A program made the position numbers and the translations under genes. A DNA stretch of 64,000 bases, taken from the NCBI GenBank assembly GCA_025936825.1, contig JAICSO010000012.1, positions 62,001 to 126,000 on the forward strand. The letters run 5' to 3'. The notes under the pieces are model-generated. The model saw nothing but the letters and a program-made list of their open reading frames with translations. It did not search any database and was not told where the DNA came from. Each line of letters begins with the position of its first letter. Positions within the stretch are counted from its first letter, which is position 1. Of this stretch, positions 20,063 through 31,194 are shown in pieces. This stretch comes from Terriglobales bacterium. Lineage in GTDB: Bacteria > Acidobacteriota > Terriglobia > Terriglobales > Acidobacteriaceae.

Positions 20063-20139
20063 GGGCGCGTAGCTCAGGTGGATAGAGCATCTGCCTTCTA
20101 AGCAGAGGGTCGCAGGTTCGAGTCCTGCCGCGCCTACCA
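20063..20139 (+). tRNA. tRNA-Arg (anticodon TCT), CCA encoded
   Basis: GGGCGCG..CGCGCCT acceptor stem, anticodon loop CTTCTAA, GGTTCGAGTCC T-arm, ACCA end. Confidence 0.96.
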
Positions 20140-20335
20140 TTGCTGCGCCCTTAGACGTTCCCTACTGCATAATTCCTATAACCAATCTACAGGTTCTCCC
20201 TTGCAACTCACACCCGCCTAAATTCGTCTATCCAGCGCACGTGCCTTTTCGCCGCGAACACAGCGCACGTCACTCCCACATGCTTGAACGCTTGTAGGCG
20301 CGCCGCCTTCGTGACACCTTCAAGGACGAATCAGC

Positions 20336-20521
20336 ATGGAACTCACTGTGCGTCATCACATTGAAAATCTTGAACGCAGGATCCAGCAACTTGGGACAGA
20401 GTTGATGAATGCCCGCGATCACTCCCGTTTGAACGATCTCGAAACTGAAATTCGTGTTGCCAATCTCGCCCTCGAGCACTATCGAGAGGCTTTGCGCCTT
20501 GAGTCGACACTCGGGAAGTAA
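20336..20521 (+). CDS. Small hypothetical coiled-coil-like protein
   Basis: 61 aa amphipathic ORF MELTVRHHIENLERRIQQLGTELMNARDHSRLNDLE. Confidence 0.5.
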   Translation: MELTVRHHIENLERRIQQLGTELMNARDHSRLNDLETEIRVANLALEHYREALRLESTLGK

Positions 20522-20623
20522 AATTGCCGTCCATCTGGGTTCTGAGGGAAACGTTCTCCCATTACATTGCATCTCAGAGCACTTGCACCGCTAAAGTTTA
20601 TCTGCTGCATCCACAGTTGTATG

Positions 20624-22003
20624 CCATTGAGCGAAGTCACTTCGGTTGCCGGATTCGGCGAAGGCGCTAATACCCACTCCGCCCACCGGGTCCAGTTCTA
20701 TAACCACGACGGATACCTGATTTCGTCCGTTGTCGAACACCTATCCAGCACATTGCTACGCGGCGGAGTAGGACTGGCATTTGTTACCGAGCCTCATCGA
20801 GAGCAGATTTGTGAGCGACTGCACCTTTCCGGTGTTCCGTCCGAAGTAGTGGAAGCTCATTGCATCCTGGTGGACGCAGCCTATGGGCTGTCCTGCTTCA
20901 TGCGTGGCACAGCGCCGGATCGGCGGCTCTTTAATTCCACGCTAGGCGATTTCCTGGCGCCGCATTCCACGGCTGCTGCACAAGGGGTCGCGGCTTTCGG
21001 CGAAATGGTGGCTCTGCTTTGGGCGGAAGGTAAATACGACGCCGCCATCCAACTTGAGCAGCTCTGGACGGATTTCACCGACCAGCATGCCGTGCAATTA
21101 CTTTGCGCCTATCCTCTTTCTTACTTTTCTCGTGCGGATGACGGCAAACGTTTCGCTCAGGTCTGTGCGCACCATTCCTCTGTAATCCCGGCAGAAAGCT
21201 TCATCTCGGGAATTGTCGAAGAGGACCAGGCTCGTGAAGTCGCCGAACTTCAGCAGCGGGCCGCGGCCCTTGCCAAGGAAGTCGAGGCCAGAAAGCACGC
21301 CGAAGCGCGCCTGCGCGCAAATCAGGTCGAACTCGAATCCATTGTCCAGCAGCGCACCGCTGCTTTGCGCAAACTCTCCCTTCAACTTCTGAAGTTGCAG
21401 GACATCGAGCGCCGCCGGGTGGCACGCGAACTCCATGAGTCCGTCGGCCAAGACTTTGCTGGTCTGAAAATGAACTTGGATCTGGCAAGGCATTTTCCGC
21501 ACAACACCGAGCTCTGGGACAAGTGCGACCAACTGCTCGAGCATTGTATTCACGAGGTGCGCACTCTTTCGAACTTGCTGCACCCACCCATCATTGAAGA
21601 CGCCGGCCTGCCGTCTGCCGCTGAATGGTATGTACAAGACTTTGCAAAGCGCAGCGGTATCCGGGTGAGCTTCCATGGCCTGGACGCTTTAAGTGTTCTG
21701 TCGGATCAATCTCGGCTTGTGGTCTTCCGGGCGCTGCAAGAGAGTCTGATCAACATCTACCGTCACGCCCGGGCAACGCACGCTGAGGTCTCATCCAGCA
21801 GCGAAGAGAACTCGATCACTTTGACAGTTGCCGACAACGGCGTCGGCATGGATCTCAAGAAAGTTGAGCAATTCAATAGCTCCGGAGCAAGTACGGGTGT
21901 CGGACTCACCAGCATTCGAGAGCGCGTTCGCGAACTGGGAGGACACTGCCACATCACCTCGAGCCCCCAGGGCACAAGCCTTACCATTTCTCTGCCCAAA
22001 TAG
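20624..22003 (+). CDS. MEDS (DcmR-like sensory) domain histidine kinase with HisKA_3/HATPase
   Basis: HRVQFYNHDGYLISSVVEHLSSTLLRGGVGLAFVTEPHR (MEDS-like); RRRVARELHESVGQDFAGLKMNLD; GVGLTSIRERVRELGG; start chosen at MPLSEV inside ORF 20567..22003. Confidence 0.85.
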   Translation, partial: PLSEVTSVAGFGEGANTHSAHRVQFYNHDGYLISSVVEHLSSTLLRGGVGLAFVTEPHREQICERLHLSGVPSEVVEAHCILVDAAYGLSCFMRGTAPDRRLFNSTLGDFLAPHSTAAAQGVAAFGEMVALLWAEGKYDAAIQLEQLWTDFTDQHAVQLLCAYPLSYFSRADDGKRFAQVCAHHSSVIPAESFISGIVEEDQAREVAELQQRAAALAKEVEARKHAEARLRANQVELESIVQQRTAALRKLSLQLLKLQDIERRRVARELHESVGQDFAGLKMNLDLARHFPHNTELWDKCDQLLEHCIHEVRTLSNLLHPPIIEDAGLPSAAEWYVQDFAKRSGIRVSFHGLDALSVLSDQSRLVVFRALQESLINIYRHARATHAEVSSSSEENSITLTVADNGVGMDLKKVEQFNSSGASTGVGLTSIRERVRELGGHCHITSSPQGTSLTISLPK

Positions 22004-22051
22004 TAGAACTCTCTCTGGACCCCGATGATGCAGAAAGAAGATGTCTAACGA

Positions 22052-22510
22052 GTGTTGAGCGATCCGCTTGCGCAAGAGCTAATCCAGTCAGGTATTCCGG
22101 CGCGATTGGCATATGTCGGCCCCGACGGGTTTCCGCGGGCGATTCCCATTGGCTTCCATTGGAATGGCTCAGAGTTTGTGGTCTGCACCGTTCCTCACGC
22201 GCCCAAAGTGCCGGCTCTGCAGGCAAACCCGAAAGTCGCGTTTACGGTTGATACAAACGCGTTTCCACCCCACGTCTTGCTGGTACGAGGGACAGCTTCG
22301 ATCGAGGTCGTCGATGGCGTACCGCCCGAATATTTTGCTGCCGCCAGAAAAAGCATCGCACCGGACCAGTGGGAAACTTTTGAAGCGCAGGTACGTGGGA
22401 TGTACAAGCAGATGGCGCGCATCAAAATCAACCCACTTTGGACGAAGTTGCTGGATTTCGAGACCCGGTTTCCAACTCCAATCGAGAAATTGATGCGCGG
22501 ACAGAAGTAA
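22052..22510 (+). CDS. Pyridoxamine 5'-phosphate oxidase-family (split beta-barrel FMN-binding) protein
   Basis: IPARLAYVGPDGFPRAIPIGFHWNGSEFVVCTVPHAPKVPALQANPKVAFTVDT. Confidence 0.8.
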   Translation: MLSDPLAQELIQSGIPARLAYVGPDGFPRAIPIGFHWNGSEFVVCTVPHAPKVPALQANPKVAFTVDTNAFPPHVLLVRGTASIEVVDGVPPEYFAAARKSIAPDQWETFEAQVRGMYKQMARIKINPLWTKLLDFETRFPTPIEKLMRGQK

Positions 22511-22522
22511 GAAGATTCGCGT

Positions 22523-23065
22523 GTGAGAAGATGTTTCCGGAGCACGGAAAGCTTGGTCCTCGTCATCATGGGAGTGGTCGGTTCCGGCAAGACCACGGTC
22601 GGGACGTTGTTGGCTGAAAAACTCGGTTGGGAATTCTCCGACGCCGACGACTTTCATCCGGCTGAAAACATCCGCAAAATTAGCGAGGGAATTCCCCTGA
22701 TCGACGCCGATCGTGCGCCTTGGCTCGCGGCGATGCGCCAGGCCATCCAGAGATGGCAAAAAGAAGGGAAGAGCGTTGTCCTCGCCTGCTCAGCGCTTAA
22801 GCATTCCTACCGTGAGGAACTGCGTGCAGGTCATGTCCGGTTCGTCTACTTGAAAGGGGACGCCCAGCTAATTGGGCAACGTCTCCACGCGCGGCGGGGC
22901 CATTTTGCCAACGATTCTATCCTTGAAAGTCAGTTTGCCGATCTTCAAGAGCCACATGACGCGATCGCCGTCAGCATTGCTCAAACTCCCGAGGCGATCG
23001 TCGCCGAAATAATTGACAAGCTGAAAAGGGCGCCGGTGTCGTATCCTGATGCGGCGCAAAAATGA
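22523..23065 (+). CDS. gntK: Gluconokinase
   Basis: VLVIMGVVGSGKTTVGTLLAEKLGWEFSDADDFHPAENIRKISEGIPLIDADRAPWL, CSALKHSYREELR. Confidence 0.92.
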   Translation: MRRCFRSTESLVLVIMGVVGSGKTTVGTLLAEKLGWEFSDADDFHPAENIRKISEGIPLIDADRAPWLAAMRQAIQRWQKEGKSVVLACSALKHSYREELRAGHVRFVYLKGDAQLIGQRLHARRGHFANDSILESQFADLQEPHDAIAVSIAQTPEAIVAEIIDKLKRAPVSYPDAAQK

Positions 23066-24369
23066 GCTCCCCAATCCCCAATACTGCTGTTGCCTCCGGT
23101 GATCTCGAATCCGTAGTAGTCCGCAAGCTGCTCTGGCGACTGCTGCCCTTCCTGTTCCTGCTCTATATCGTCAATTACCTCGACCGCATCAACGTCGGCT
23201 TTGCCGCGCTGCAGATGCGCACGCAACTTGGCTTCAGCGACGAGGTATTCGGCACTGGATTCGGTATTTTCTTCTGGGGCTACATGCTTCTCCAGGTGCC
23301 TAGCAATCTTGCCCTGGCGCGTGTAGGAGCACGGCGCTGGATGTCGGGAATCATGGTTGTGTGGGGGATTGTCTCCTGCCTAATGATTACGGTGCGCTCG
23401 CCCCACAGTTTTTACGCGATGCGTTTCATCTTGGGAGCTGCCGAGGCAGGATTTTTCCCTGGGATCATCCTTTACTTGAAGAACTGGTTTCCAGCGACCG
23501 CCCGCGGACGAGCTGTGGCCCTATTTATGACTGCCAACCCTCTCGCGGGTGTCATCGGTGGACCGATTTCCGGGGCACTGCTCAATCTGCATCATTTCGG
23601 CCTCTCCGGTTGGCAATGGATGTTCATCCTGGAGGGATTTCCCGCCGTGTTGCTGGCCGCAACTGTGCTCTTCACTCTGAAAGATCACCCACGCGATGCG
23701 ACGTGGCTCGAGGAACACGAGAGGTTGTGGCTCACTGTCGTCCTGGAAAACGAGCATCGGGAAACGGTAAAGGTCAGTCGCTCGGATTTCTGGGGCGCTG
23801 TTGTCAACTGGCGCATCTGGCTGCTGATGATTGTCTACTTTGGCCTGACCGCCTCCGCATATGGTCTGATTCTCTGGCTGCCCAGCTACATCAAAAGCCT
23901 CTCCCATCTGGGAAATTTTGGGATCGGCATTGTTTCGGTAATCCCGTACGTTGTTACCGCGCTCGCAATGGTAGCCGTCGGCGCAAGGTCCGACAAATCG
24001 CGCAAGCACCGCATGTACCTGGCAGGCTCAGCGTTCTCGGCTGCCGTGTTTCTTTTCATTGCAGCACAGACTGGCTCGATCGTCTCCGGATTGGCATTCG
24101 TCACCCTGGCGCTGGCCGCTACCTTCTGCATGCAAGGGCCTTTCTGGGCTACAGCTACCTCCCTCATGAGCGGAACCGCGGCTGCAGTGGCGATTGCGCT
24201 GATTAACTCCTTTGGCAATCTCGGAGGATATTTCGGGCCGTACATCATTGGTGCCAAACGCAGTTCGGGTGCTGGGTTCCGCGGTGGCATGCTGGTAATT
24301 ACCGCGAGTCTTGTTCTGGCGGGCATTTTGTCTCTCGTGGTTCGCCAGCGCGGCCAACGCCCTTCGTAG
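23062..24369 (+). CDS. MFS transporter, anion:cation symporter type
   Basis: YIVNYLDRINVGFAALQMRTQLGFSDEVFGTGFGIFFWGYMLLQVPSNLALARVGARRWM. Confidence 0.9.
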   Translation: MSSPIPNTAVASGDLESVVVRKLLWRLLPFLFLLYIVNYLDRINVGFAALQMRTQLGFSDEVFGTGFGIFFWGYMLLQVPSNLALARVGARRWMSGIMVVWGIVSCLMITVRSPHSFYAMRFILGAAEAGFFPGIILYLKNWFPATARGRAVALFMTANPLAGVIGGPISGALLNLHHFGLSGWQWMFILEGFPAVLLAATVLFTLKDHPRDATWLEEHERLWLTVVLENEHRETVKVSRSDFWGAVVNWRIWLLMIVYFGLTASAYGLILWLPSYIKSLSHLGNFGIGIVSVIPYVVTALAMVAVGARSDKSRKHRMYLAGSAFSAAVFLFIAAQTGSIVSGLAFVTLALAATFCMQGPFWATATSLMSGTAAAVAIALINSFGNLGGYFGPYIIGAKRSSGAGFRGGMLVITASLVLAGILSLVVRQRGQRPS

Positions 24370-24452
24370 CTGGCCCAACTTCCTTTACAATAAAGTGCTC
24401 CTGTACCATTCCGGTCGCGGGTGTGCGAGGCTACCCTGGTCGGAACTAGAAT

Positions 24453-26834
24453 GTGGAACTCAGTCCCGCTAGGGACATTGCGCTTTCTCGAACTACCAGG
24501 TCGAAATTGGTCCAACAGAATCCCAATTCCAAGTACGTCTTCTGGCGCGCCGAAGGCAGCCTGCTGGAGTTGACCGCTGTCCGGACCGTGGCGTTCTTTA
24601 CTTGGAATGCTCAGACTTTCAATGAGCGCGGTTGGCGCCGCGGTTCGGTTCTGCTAACTGCTTTTGCGCGGCCCTTCCTATATGCCATCAATCGCCGGTT
24701 CGCCACACGGGTGCTCTACGCCGTATTGCGTGGGATCAGCCGCGACCGTCTCGACCTTCTCGGAGAAGAGTTTTTCCAGTACAAGTTAAAGCCTCACTTG
24801 AAGGAAGAAGGCGTGCGGAGAGTGAAGGAGTTGGTGGCCTCAGGAACCGAGGTCATCCTGCTGAGCCATGGTCTGGACCACGTGATCCGTCACTTGGCCC
24901 AACACCTTGGCGTGAAGCACATTGTCGCGAACCGTCTCGAGTTCCGCGATGGCATTGCTACCGGCCGCCTGATCGATCCCGTCGTTCGACCTCGAGGAGT
25001 ATTTGCACGGCTCGCTTCAAAGGCCGACGGCACTCGCACCATGGCGCAGGTCGCCGCCGACCTCGGCTTCCACAATGCCCGGAGCGTCTCCACGGTTACG
25101 CAACCTGCCGAGCGAGTGACCCCGTCGCTGGAACGCCCGCTGGTCGACTTCGACGGCACGCGCCAGACCTCACCCCTTTCGGTGCGCTCCGCTCTTCGCG
25201 GCAGGCACGTAATGCTGATCGGCGTGACCGGTTTCATCGGCAAGGTATGGCTGGCCAATACCCTGATGGATCTCCCCGACATCGGGAAGATCTATCTACT
25301 GATCCGCCGCCAGAAGTCCAACCCCGCGCAGAAGCGCTTTCAGAAATTGGTTGAAGATTCGCCTGTATTCGATCCGCTTTACGAGAAATATGGATCGAAG
25401 CTGTTGCAGTTCATCAACGACAAGGTCGAGGTGGTCGAAGGCGACGTCACTCAACCAGGACTCGGGATCGATGCTGAGGTTTCCGCCGGGCTGCGTTCCA
25501 AACTTGATCTGATCATCAACAGTTCTGGACTCACCGATTTCAATCCTGACCTTCGAGACGCGCTGGCGACCAATGTGGACGCCGCGGTCTACGTCACTGA
25601 ATTCATTCGCCAGTGCGATCATGCGGGCTTGCTGCATCTCTCGACCTGCTACGTCGCGGGCGCTCGCGATGGCCGTGTGTTCGAGAACGTTCGGCCGGAC
25701 TACACCCCTGCGGGCGTGACCAACTTCGATGCTGAACTCGAGTGGCAGTCGCTCCACAAGTTAGTTGACGACACAGAGCGCCGCGCCGAAGGACCTGAGG
25801 TAACGGAAGAATTGCGCCGTCAGGCCGTGGGCAAGGAGCACGCGGCCAAGGATCTCCAGGGCGCTGCGCTGGAGAATCAGATTAGGAAGAACCGCGTTCG
25901 CTGGCTGCGCAATGAGTTGACCGAAGCGGGGAAGCGCCGCGCCAACGAGCTTGGCTGGCCGAATACTTATACCTTGAGCAAGAGCTTGGCGGAGTCGCTG
26001 CTGGTAAAACACGGCTCGGGACTTCCGATTGCCATCGTCCGTCCCGCGATTGTCGAAAGCTCCACCGCGCAGCCGTTCCGCGGATGGAATGAAGGGATCA
26101 ATACCTCGGCTTCGCTGTCATATCTGCTCGGAACGACTTTCCGGCAACTCCCCAGCAATGAGCGCAAGCGCCTCGACATTATCCCAGTCGATGATGTCTG
26201 CCGCGGCATGACTCTGATTGCCGCAGCGGTAATCGAACGACGCCATGATCAGGTGTACCAGCTGGCCACTTCCGTCACCAACCCGTGCGACATGCGGCGC
26301 TCCATCGAGCTTACGTCTCTTGCGCACCGCAAGCACTATCGCGCGCAGGAAGGGATTGAATACTGGTTGCGTCTGCGTCTCGATGCGATTCCGGTTTCCA
26401 AGGAGCGCTACAACCGCATGTCGGCTCCCGCGCAGCGGGCGGTCGTGAAGGCAATTCAGACGATTGCATCGCCGCTTCCACTCAGGAAGGCGCCGCTTGC
26501 GAAGGCGGAACGCAGTTTGGAAAGAGTCGAGAAGCTGATTGAGCTGTTCGAGCCTTTCATCCTGCTCAACGAGCACGACTTTGTCGCCGAGAACGTGGAG
26601 AAGCTGTCGCACGCGCTGGTTCCCGAGGAACGCGCGCAGTTCGGTTACACCACCTCTTCGCTCGACTGGTACGAGTACTGGATCAACATCCACATCCCGG
26701 CGCTGCGCAAATGGACTTATCCGCTGATCGAGGGCCGTCCGCTGGAGCCGCGGCCGCCGCGCAACCTGCAGACACCCAACGAAGCTGAAACCGTTAAAAC
26801 CGGAGCGAACGGAGCAACGTGGCGATATTCCTGA
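24453..26834 (+). CDS. HAD-like N-terminal region fused to a NAD_binding_4 / fatty acyl-CoA reductase-like domain
   Basis: [73 protein letters not shown]; start uncertain. Confidence 0.82.
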   Translation: MELSPARDIALSRTTRSKLVQQNPNSKYVFWRAEGSLLELTAVRTVAFFTWNAQTFNERGWRRGSVLLTAFARPFLYAINRRFATRVLYAVLRGISRDRLDLLGEEFFQYKLKPHLKEEGVRRVKELVASGTEVILLSHGLDHVIRHLAQHLGVKHIVANRLEFRDGIATGRLIDPVVRPRGVFARLASKADGTRTMAQVAADLGFHNARSVSTVTQPAERVTPSLERPLVDFDGTRQTSPLSVRSALRGRHVMLIGVTGFIGKVWLANTLMDLPDIGKIYLLIRRQKSNPAQKRFQKLVEDSPVFDPLYEKYGSKLLQFINDKVEVVEGDVTQPGLGIDAEVSAGLRSKLDLIINSSGLTDFNPDLRDALATNVDAAVYVTEFIRQCDHAGLLHLSTCYVAGARDGRVFENVRPDYTPAGVTNFDAELEWQSLHKLVDDTERRAEGPEVTEELRRQAVGKEHAAKDLQGAALENQIRKNRVRWLRNELTEAGKRRANELGWPNTYTLSKSLAESLLVKHGSGLPIAIVRPAIVESSTAQPFRGWNEGINTSASLSYLLGTTFRQLPSNERKRLDIIPVDDVCRGMTLIAAAVIERRHDQVYQLATSVTNPCDMRRSIELTSLAHRKHYRAQEGIEYWLRLRLDAIPVSKERYNRMSAPAQRAVVKAIQTIASPLPLRKAPLAKAERSLERVEKLIELFEPFILLNEHDFVAENVEKLSHALVPEERAQFGYTTSSLDWYEYWINIHIPALRKWTYPLIEGRPLEPRPPRNLQTPNEAETVKTGANGATWRYS

Positions 26835-27952
26835 CCGGCTCGACCGGATACATTGGCGCGCACATCGCCGCCAACCTGCTGCAGAATTTCGGCGCCCCCA
26901 TCAATGTGCTGGTGCGCGCGAAGGATCCACACGAAGCCGAAGAGCGGCTCTGGCACTCGATGCAGCTGCATTTCGATTTCAAGACTTTCTACGAGTACCT
27001 GCAGACTGGCATCCGCATTTATCGAGGCGATCTGACCACCGAGAAGTTTGGTCTCTCGCAAGAAGATTACGAGCGCCTGGTTCACACGACGGATTCAGTC
27101 ATCCATTGCGCGGCATCGCTGAACCGCAAGTCGGAGAAGAGTTGTTTAAACGTTAACCTTCGTGGAACGCTTGAAGTCATCAAGCTTGGCCAGCAGGTGG
27201 ACTACTACCACGGATTGCGGCGCTTCAGCCACGTGAGTACGGTGGCGGTTTGCGGAAGGCGCCAGGATGAGTTGGTCACCGAGGACAACTCGGTCGACTG
27301 GAACCGCTCGGATTACGATCCTTACGCCCGCACCAAGAAGTTCTGCGAGCACATGATCCGCCAGCTTCTGCCGGAAGTGCCCAAGACGATTTTTCGCCCC
27401 AGCATTGTTCTCGGCGACAGCCGCCGCGCCGAAACCACGCAGTTCGACATGGTTCGTGCCTTCGTCTTCCTTGCGGGACTGCCCGCGCTGCCGCTGCGCT
27501 CGAAAGATCGCGTGGACATTGTCAACGTCGACTTCGTGGCGGACGCCGTCGCGACCCTGCACATGAAGGAAAAGACGAACTACGACACCTACCATCTTTC
27601 GTCCGGCCGCGACTCGCAGACATTCAAGCAGATCACGGCTTCGCTGGCTGCTGCCCAAGGCAAGCGCGGCCCAGTTTATCTCCCCTTCGCGCAGAAGCCG
27701 TTTTCCGGAACCGTCGACATGCTCGCCAATCGCAAAAGCACGGTTGGACACATCGCAGCGCTGATGAAAGTCTTCCTGCCGTATCTGACCTTTAACACCG
27801 TTTTCGACAACACGCGCGTGACCACGGAACTGGGCCGCAAGCCGGTGCCGTTTTCGCAATATAGTTTTCCCTTGTTGAAATTTAGCCGCGAAACCAATTT
27901 CACCTATCCGTATCAGGCCTGGCCGGCCCAGGTCGGAGGCTCCGCCGCATGA
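26819..27952 (+). CDS. NAD_binding_4 / SDR-family reductase
   Basis: [61 protein letters not shown]; overlaps the upstream ORF. Confidence 0.82.
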   Translation: MAIFLTGSTGYIGAHIAANLLQNFGAPINVLVRAKDPHEAEERLWHSMQLHFDFKTFYEYLQTGIRIYRGDLTTEKFGLSQEDYERLVHTTDSVIHCAASLNRKSEKSCLNVNLRGTLEVIKLGQQVDYYHGLRRFSHVSTVAVCGRRQDELVTEDNSVDWNRSDYDPYARTKKFCEHMIRQLLPEVPKTIFRPSIVLGDSRRAETTQFDMVRAFVFLAGLPALPLRSKDRVDIVNVDFVADAVATLHMKEKTNYDTYHLSSGRDSQTFKQITASLAAAQGKRGPVYLPFAQKPFSGTVDMLANRKSTVGHIAALMKVFLPYLTFNTVFDNTRVTTELGRKPVPFSQYSFPLLKFSRETNFTYPYQAWPAQVGGSAA

Positions 27953-29358
27953 TGGACTTCATGTTGCAGGCCTGGGTCAGCTCAATCATTGAACGAAAAA
28001 AAGCCGCGTGGGTGCTGGGCAAAGGCGAGCGTTGGGCGCCGGGCAAGAAACTGAAGCTGCTCTTCGCTGGATACAACGGCGCGCGCAACATGGGCTCGGA
28101 CGCTCGCGTCGAAGAGATGATTCGACAGTTACGCCATGTGCTCGGCCCGGAGAACGTCGAGTTCAGCGTCATGAGCCAGAATTTCAAGCTCACTGAGGGA
28201 TACTTCAAAGACACACGCCAAGTTCATCTTCCCGACATCTTCCCGCCGTTCCTTGCCAATGAGGTTCCTCAGAATCATGGCGTCGTGGCTTGTGAAGGCT
28301 CGATGTTCAAAAGCAAATTCGCCAACGCCCTTGCCACCATGATGATCGGTTCTCTGGGGATTGCGGCAGCAGAGAACAAGCTTTCTGTGGGCTACGGCGC
28401 GGAAGCCGGGCACATGGACACACCGATTCGGAAGATGTGCGCGCGCTTCTGCAAAGACTCTCTCGTCATTACGCGCAACGAAGAATCCCGCACGATCTTG
28501 CGCGAACTCGGGGTTCCGACCGAACTTGGAACCGACACCGCCTGGACCTTCGAGCCGCGCGCGCCCGAGTATGGACGGAAAGTTCTCAGCGATCACGGCT
28601 GGGACGGCCGCAAGCCTGTCCTGGTCATTTGCCCGATCAATCCGTTCGAGTGGCCGGTGCGCGCTGCGGTTGGCAAGTTGATCGCGATGAAGACGACGGG
28701 AGCGCACAAATCGAGCCACTACCGCGGCCCCTACTTCCACAACTCTGGTCCGGAGGCAGATCGCAAGTATGCGCACTACCTCACCGCAATCGGAAACGCA
28801 GTCGACGCTTTCCGCAAGCGCCACGATGTTTTCGTAATCATGGTTGCAACCGAGCGCTTGGACGCGCGCCCCGCAAGAAAAATTTCAGAGCGGTTGGGCG
28901 GAGTTCCTATCCTGACCTCCGATGACTACAACATGTACGAGATCGTCAGCATTTTGCGCGCATGCCACCTGATGGCGTCATCGCGTTTTCACGGGATCGT
29001 GACGTCCATGCCAGGCTTGGTGCCGTCGTGTGGCATCACTATGGACGAGCGCATCCGCAACCTGATGAAGGATCGTGGGCATGAACATTTGCTGATGGAA
29101 GTGGATGATCCGGACCTGGAGCCCAAGTTGCTCGCGGCGTTGGAACACCTGGCGGCCAATGGCGAGAAGATTGCCGACGGGATTGGTCGTACGGTTGTAA
29201 AGAATTTGAAGTTGATGGCGCGCATGGGCGTTTACTTCGAAGAAGAGGTGCACAGCCGCTATCCCGAATTCACGACGCGCAAGGGCCAGTGGGGCTGGGA
29301 AGATTACCTCCCGCCCATGGACGCCGGCCTGCATCGCCTGGTCGGGATGTATAGCTGA
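27949..29358 (+). CDS. Polysaccharide pyruvyl transferase family protein
   Basis: [59 protein letters not shown] overlap with the upstream gene. Confidence 0.8.
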   Translation: MMDFMLQAWVSSIIERKKAAWVLGKGERWAPGKKLKLLFAGYNGARNMGSDARVEEMIRQLRHVLGPENVEFSVMSQNFKLTEGYFKDTRQVHLPDIFPPFLANEVPQNHGVVACEGSMFKSKFANALATMMIGSLGIAAAENKLSVGYGAEAGHMDTPIRKMCARFCKDSLVITRNEESRTILRELGVPTELGTDTAWTFEPRAPEYGRKVLSDHGWDGRKPVLVICPINPFEWPVRAAVGKLIAMKTTGAHKSSHYRGPYFHNSGPEADRKYAHYLTAIGNAVDAFRKRHDVFVIMVATERLDARPARKISERLGGVPILTSDDYNMYEIVSILRACHLMASSRFHGIVTSMPGLVPSCGITMDERIRNLMKDRGHEHLLMEVDDPDLEPKLLAALEHLAANGEKIADGIGRTVVKNLKLMARMGVYFEEEVHSRYPEFTTRKGQWGWEDYLPPMDAGLHRLVGMYS

Positions 29359-29361
29359 GCG

Positions 29362-29442
29362 AATTTCAGATTGTAAATTTCAGATTGCAGATTGAAGTCC
29401 AAGCATTCTGAAATCTTCAATCTGAAATCTTCAATCTGAACT
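29362..29442. repeat. Heptad-type inverted repeat: TTTCAGATTG-based arms around a short spacer
   Basis: aatttcagattgtaaatttcagattgcagattgaag / attctgaaatcttcaatctgaaatcttcaatctgaa read as opposing arms with 7-nt periodicity. Confidence 0.93.
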
Positions 29443-29447
29443 GAATC

Positions 29448-31106
29448 GTGTCCTTTCTCGATCAAATCTTTGCGCGGCTCGAAGCGTCTGCTGATCAGGC
29501 GCTCCTGACCGAACTGCACGATTCTGGCACGATCGCATTTACCGGCAGCGACCTGCTTGCGAAAATTTCCCAAGCCCGCGCATTCCTGGCGGCGCGCGGC
29601 CTCAATAAGGGTGATCGCGTTGCACTCCTCGCCGCCAATGGCGTCCATTGGATTGTGATGGACCTCGCGATTATTGCGGAGGGCCTGGTCGTGGTGCCGC
29701 TCTACTCGAGGCAAGCGCCGTCCGAACTCGTCACCATGATGAAGGACGGCTCGCCCGCGCTAATCTGCTGCGGGGATGCGGCACTACGGGACTCAATCCT
29801 CCAGGTCTGGTCGCAGGCGCCGGCGCAAGCGCTGTTTGACGAGATTTTCGCCAACGAAAGCACGACGGCGGCCGAGGCGCCCGCTCCGTACCAGCACGCC
29901 GATTCTGACCTCGTTGCGATCATCTACACCTCAGGCACCTCCGGCGAAGCCAAAGGCGCAATGATCAATGCCGGCAACGTGGGCCACATTCTGCAGTGCA
30001 CGTCTGAGCGCCTCGACCTCCTGATGAACCGTCGCCCAGGGCAGGATCGTGTGTATCAATGGGCACCGCTGAATTTTGCGGCCGCATGGATCACGACCCT
30101 CACCGGTCTTCTCCGTGGAAGCACCACATTCATGAACACCGACCTGAACCGTCTGGCGAGAGAAATTCGCGAGGTTCAGCCCGACTACTTCGTCAATGTC
30201 CCCGCCCTCCTCGAACGCGTCCGCCGCGCGGTGGACGAGCAAATCTGGAAGACCGGTGGCATCGTCAGCACGATTTACACCAAGGCCAAAGCCGCTTACA
30301 TGCGCAAACATGAGGGCAAAGCCAGCGCTGTCGGCTCAGTCTGGCTTGCGATGGCTAATAACCTCGTGTTCCCGACCATCCGCAAAAAGATGATCGGCGG
30401 CAACATCAAGGCGCTCATTTGCGGATCGGCGCCGCTCAACCTCGAAACCCAGCTTTACTTCATGATGCTGGGCATTCCGGTTTTGCAGGTGTACGGCCTC
30501 ACCGAGACCACAGCCATCTGCACCATGGACGACCCGCGCAGCTTCGAACCGGGCCGCGTCGGCAGCGCCGTGCCGGGAGTCGAAATGAAGCTGGGTGAGA
30601 ACGACGAGATTCTTGTGCACGGACCCAACGTGTTTCCCGGGTACTGGAATCGTCCCGAAGAAACTGCCAAAGTTCTGCGCGACGGCTGGTTCCATACCGG
30701 CGATCAGGGCGAAGTCAGCGCGGCAGGGAACTGGAAGATTTCCGGTCGCATCAAGAACCTGATCATCCTCAACTCCGGCCACAACATCGCTCCCGAGCCG
30801 ATTGAAGACGAGTTGCTCAACCTGCTTCCCACCGCGCAGCACGTCGTGCTCGTCGGCAATGGCCGCAGCTATCTTTCTGCTATGGTTACGGGAAGCGTGA
30901 ACGCCGAGCAGGTGCAGGCAGGAATCGACGCTGTGAATCCGTCTCTGCCGCATTACAAACAGATACGCGCATTTCGGATCACGGACGAGGCGTTTACGCC
31001 GGAGAACGGCCTGCTGACGGCCAATGGCAAGCTTAAACGCGACGCGATCGCACTGCGCTTCAAACAAGATATCGAGGAGATGTACGCAGTAAAGAAAGCT
31101 GTTTAG
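29448..31106 (+). CDS. AMP-dependent synthetase/ligase (long-chain acyl-CoA/acyl-ACP synthetase type)
   Basis: IIYTSGTSGEAKGAMI, VYGLTETTAICT, GWFHTGDQGEVS, GRIKNLIILNSGHNIAPEPIEDEL. Confidence 0.92.
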   Translation: MSFLDQIFARLEASADQALLTELHDSGTIAFTGSDLLAKISQARAFLAARGLNKGDRVALLAANGVHWIVMDLAIIAEGLVVVPLYSRQAPSELVTMMKDGSPALICCGDAALRDSILQVWSQAPAQALFDEIFANESTTAAEAPAPYQHADSDLVAIIYTSGTSGEAKGAMINAGNVGHILQCTSERLDLLMNRRPGQDRVYQWAPLNFAAAWITTLTGLLRGSTTFMNTDLNRLAREIREVQPDYFVNVPALLERVRRAVDEQIWKTGGIVSTIYTKAKAAYMRKHEGKASAVGSVWLAMANNLVFPTIRKKMIGGNIKALICGSAPLNLETQLYFMMLGIPVLQVYGLTETTAICTMDDPRSFEPGRVGSAVPGVEMKLGENDEILVHGPNVFPGYWNRPEETAKVLRDGWFHTGDQGEVSAAGNWKISGRIKNLIILNSGHNIAPEPIEDELLNLLPTAQHVVLVGNGRSYLSAMVTGSVNAEQVQAGIDAVNPSLPHYKQIRAFRITDEAFTPENGLLTANGKLKRDAIALRFKQDIEEMYAVKKAV

Positions 31107-31108
31107 AT

Positions 31109-31180
31109 TCCTTCGTGTACCATCGTGCCCTTTGTGGTTGGTAACTTCTCTCACCACGCAGGACACGAAGGTGCACTAAG
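31109..31180. repeat. Imperfect inverted repeat, CCTTCGTGTACCATCGTGCCCTTTGTGGT / ACCACGCAGGACACGAAGGTGCACTAAGG
   Basis: Arms pair across a short spacer; same CACAGAGG/ACACGAAGG style as 32257 and 40700. Confidence 0.8.
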
Positions 31181-31194
31181 GAAAACCGAGCAGA

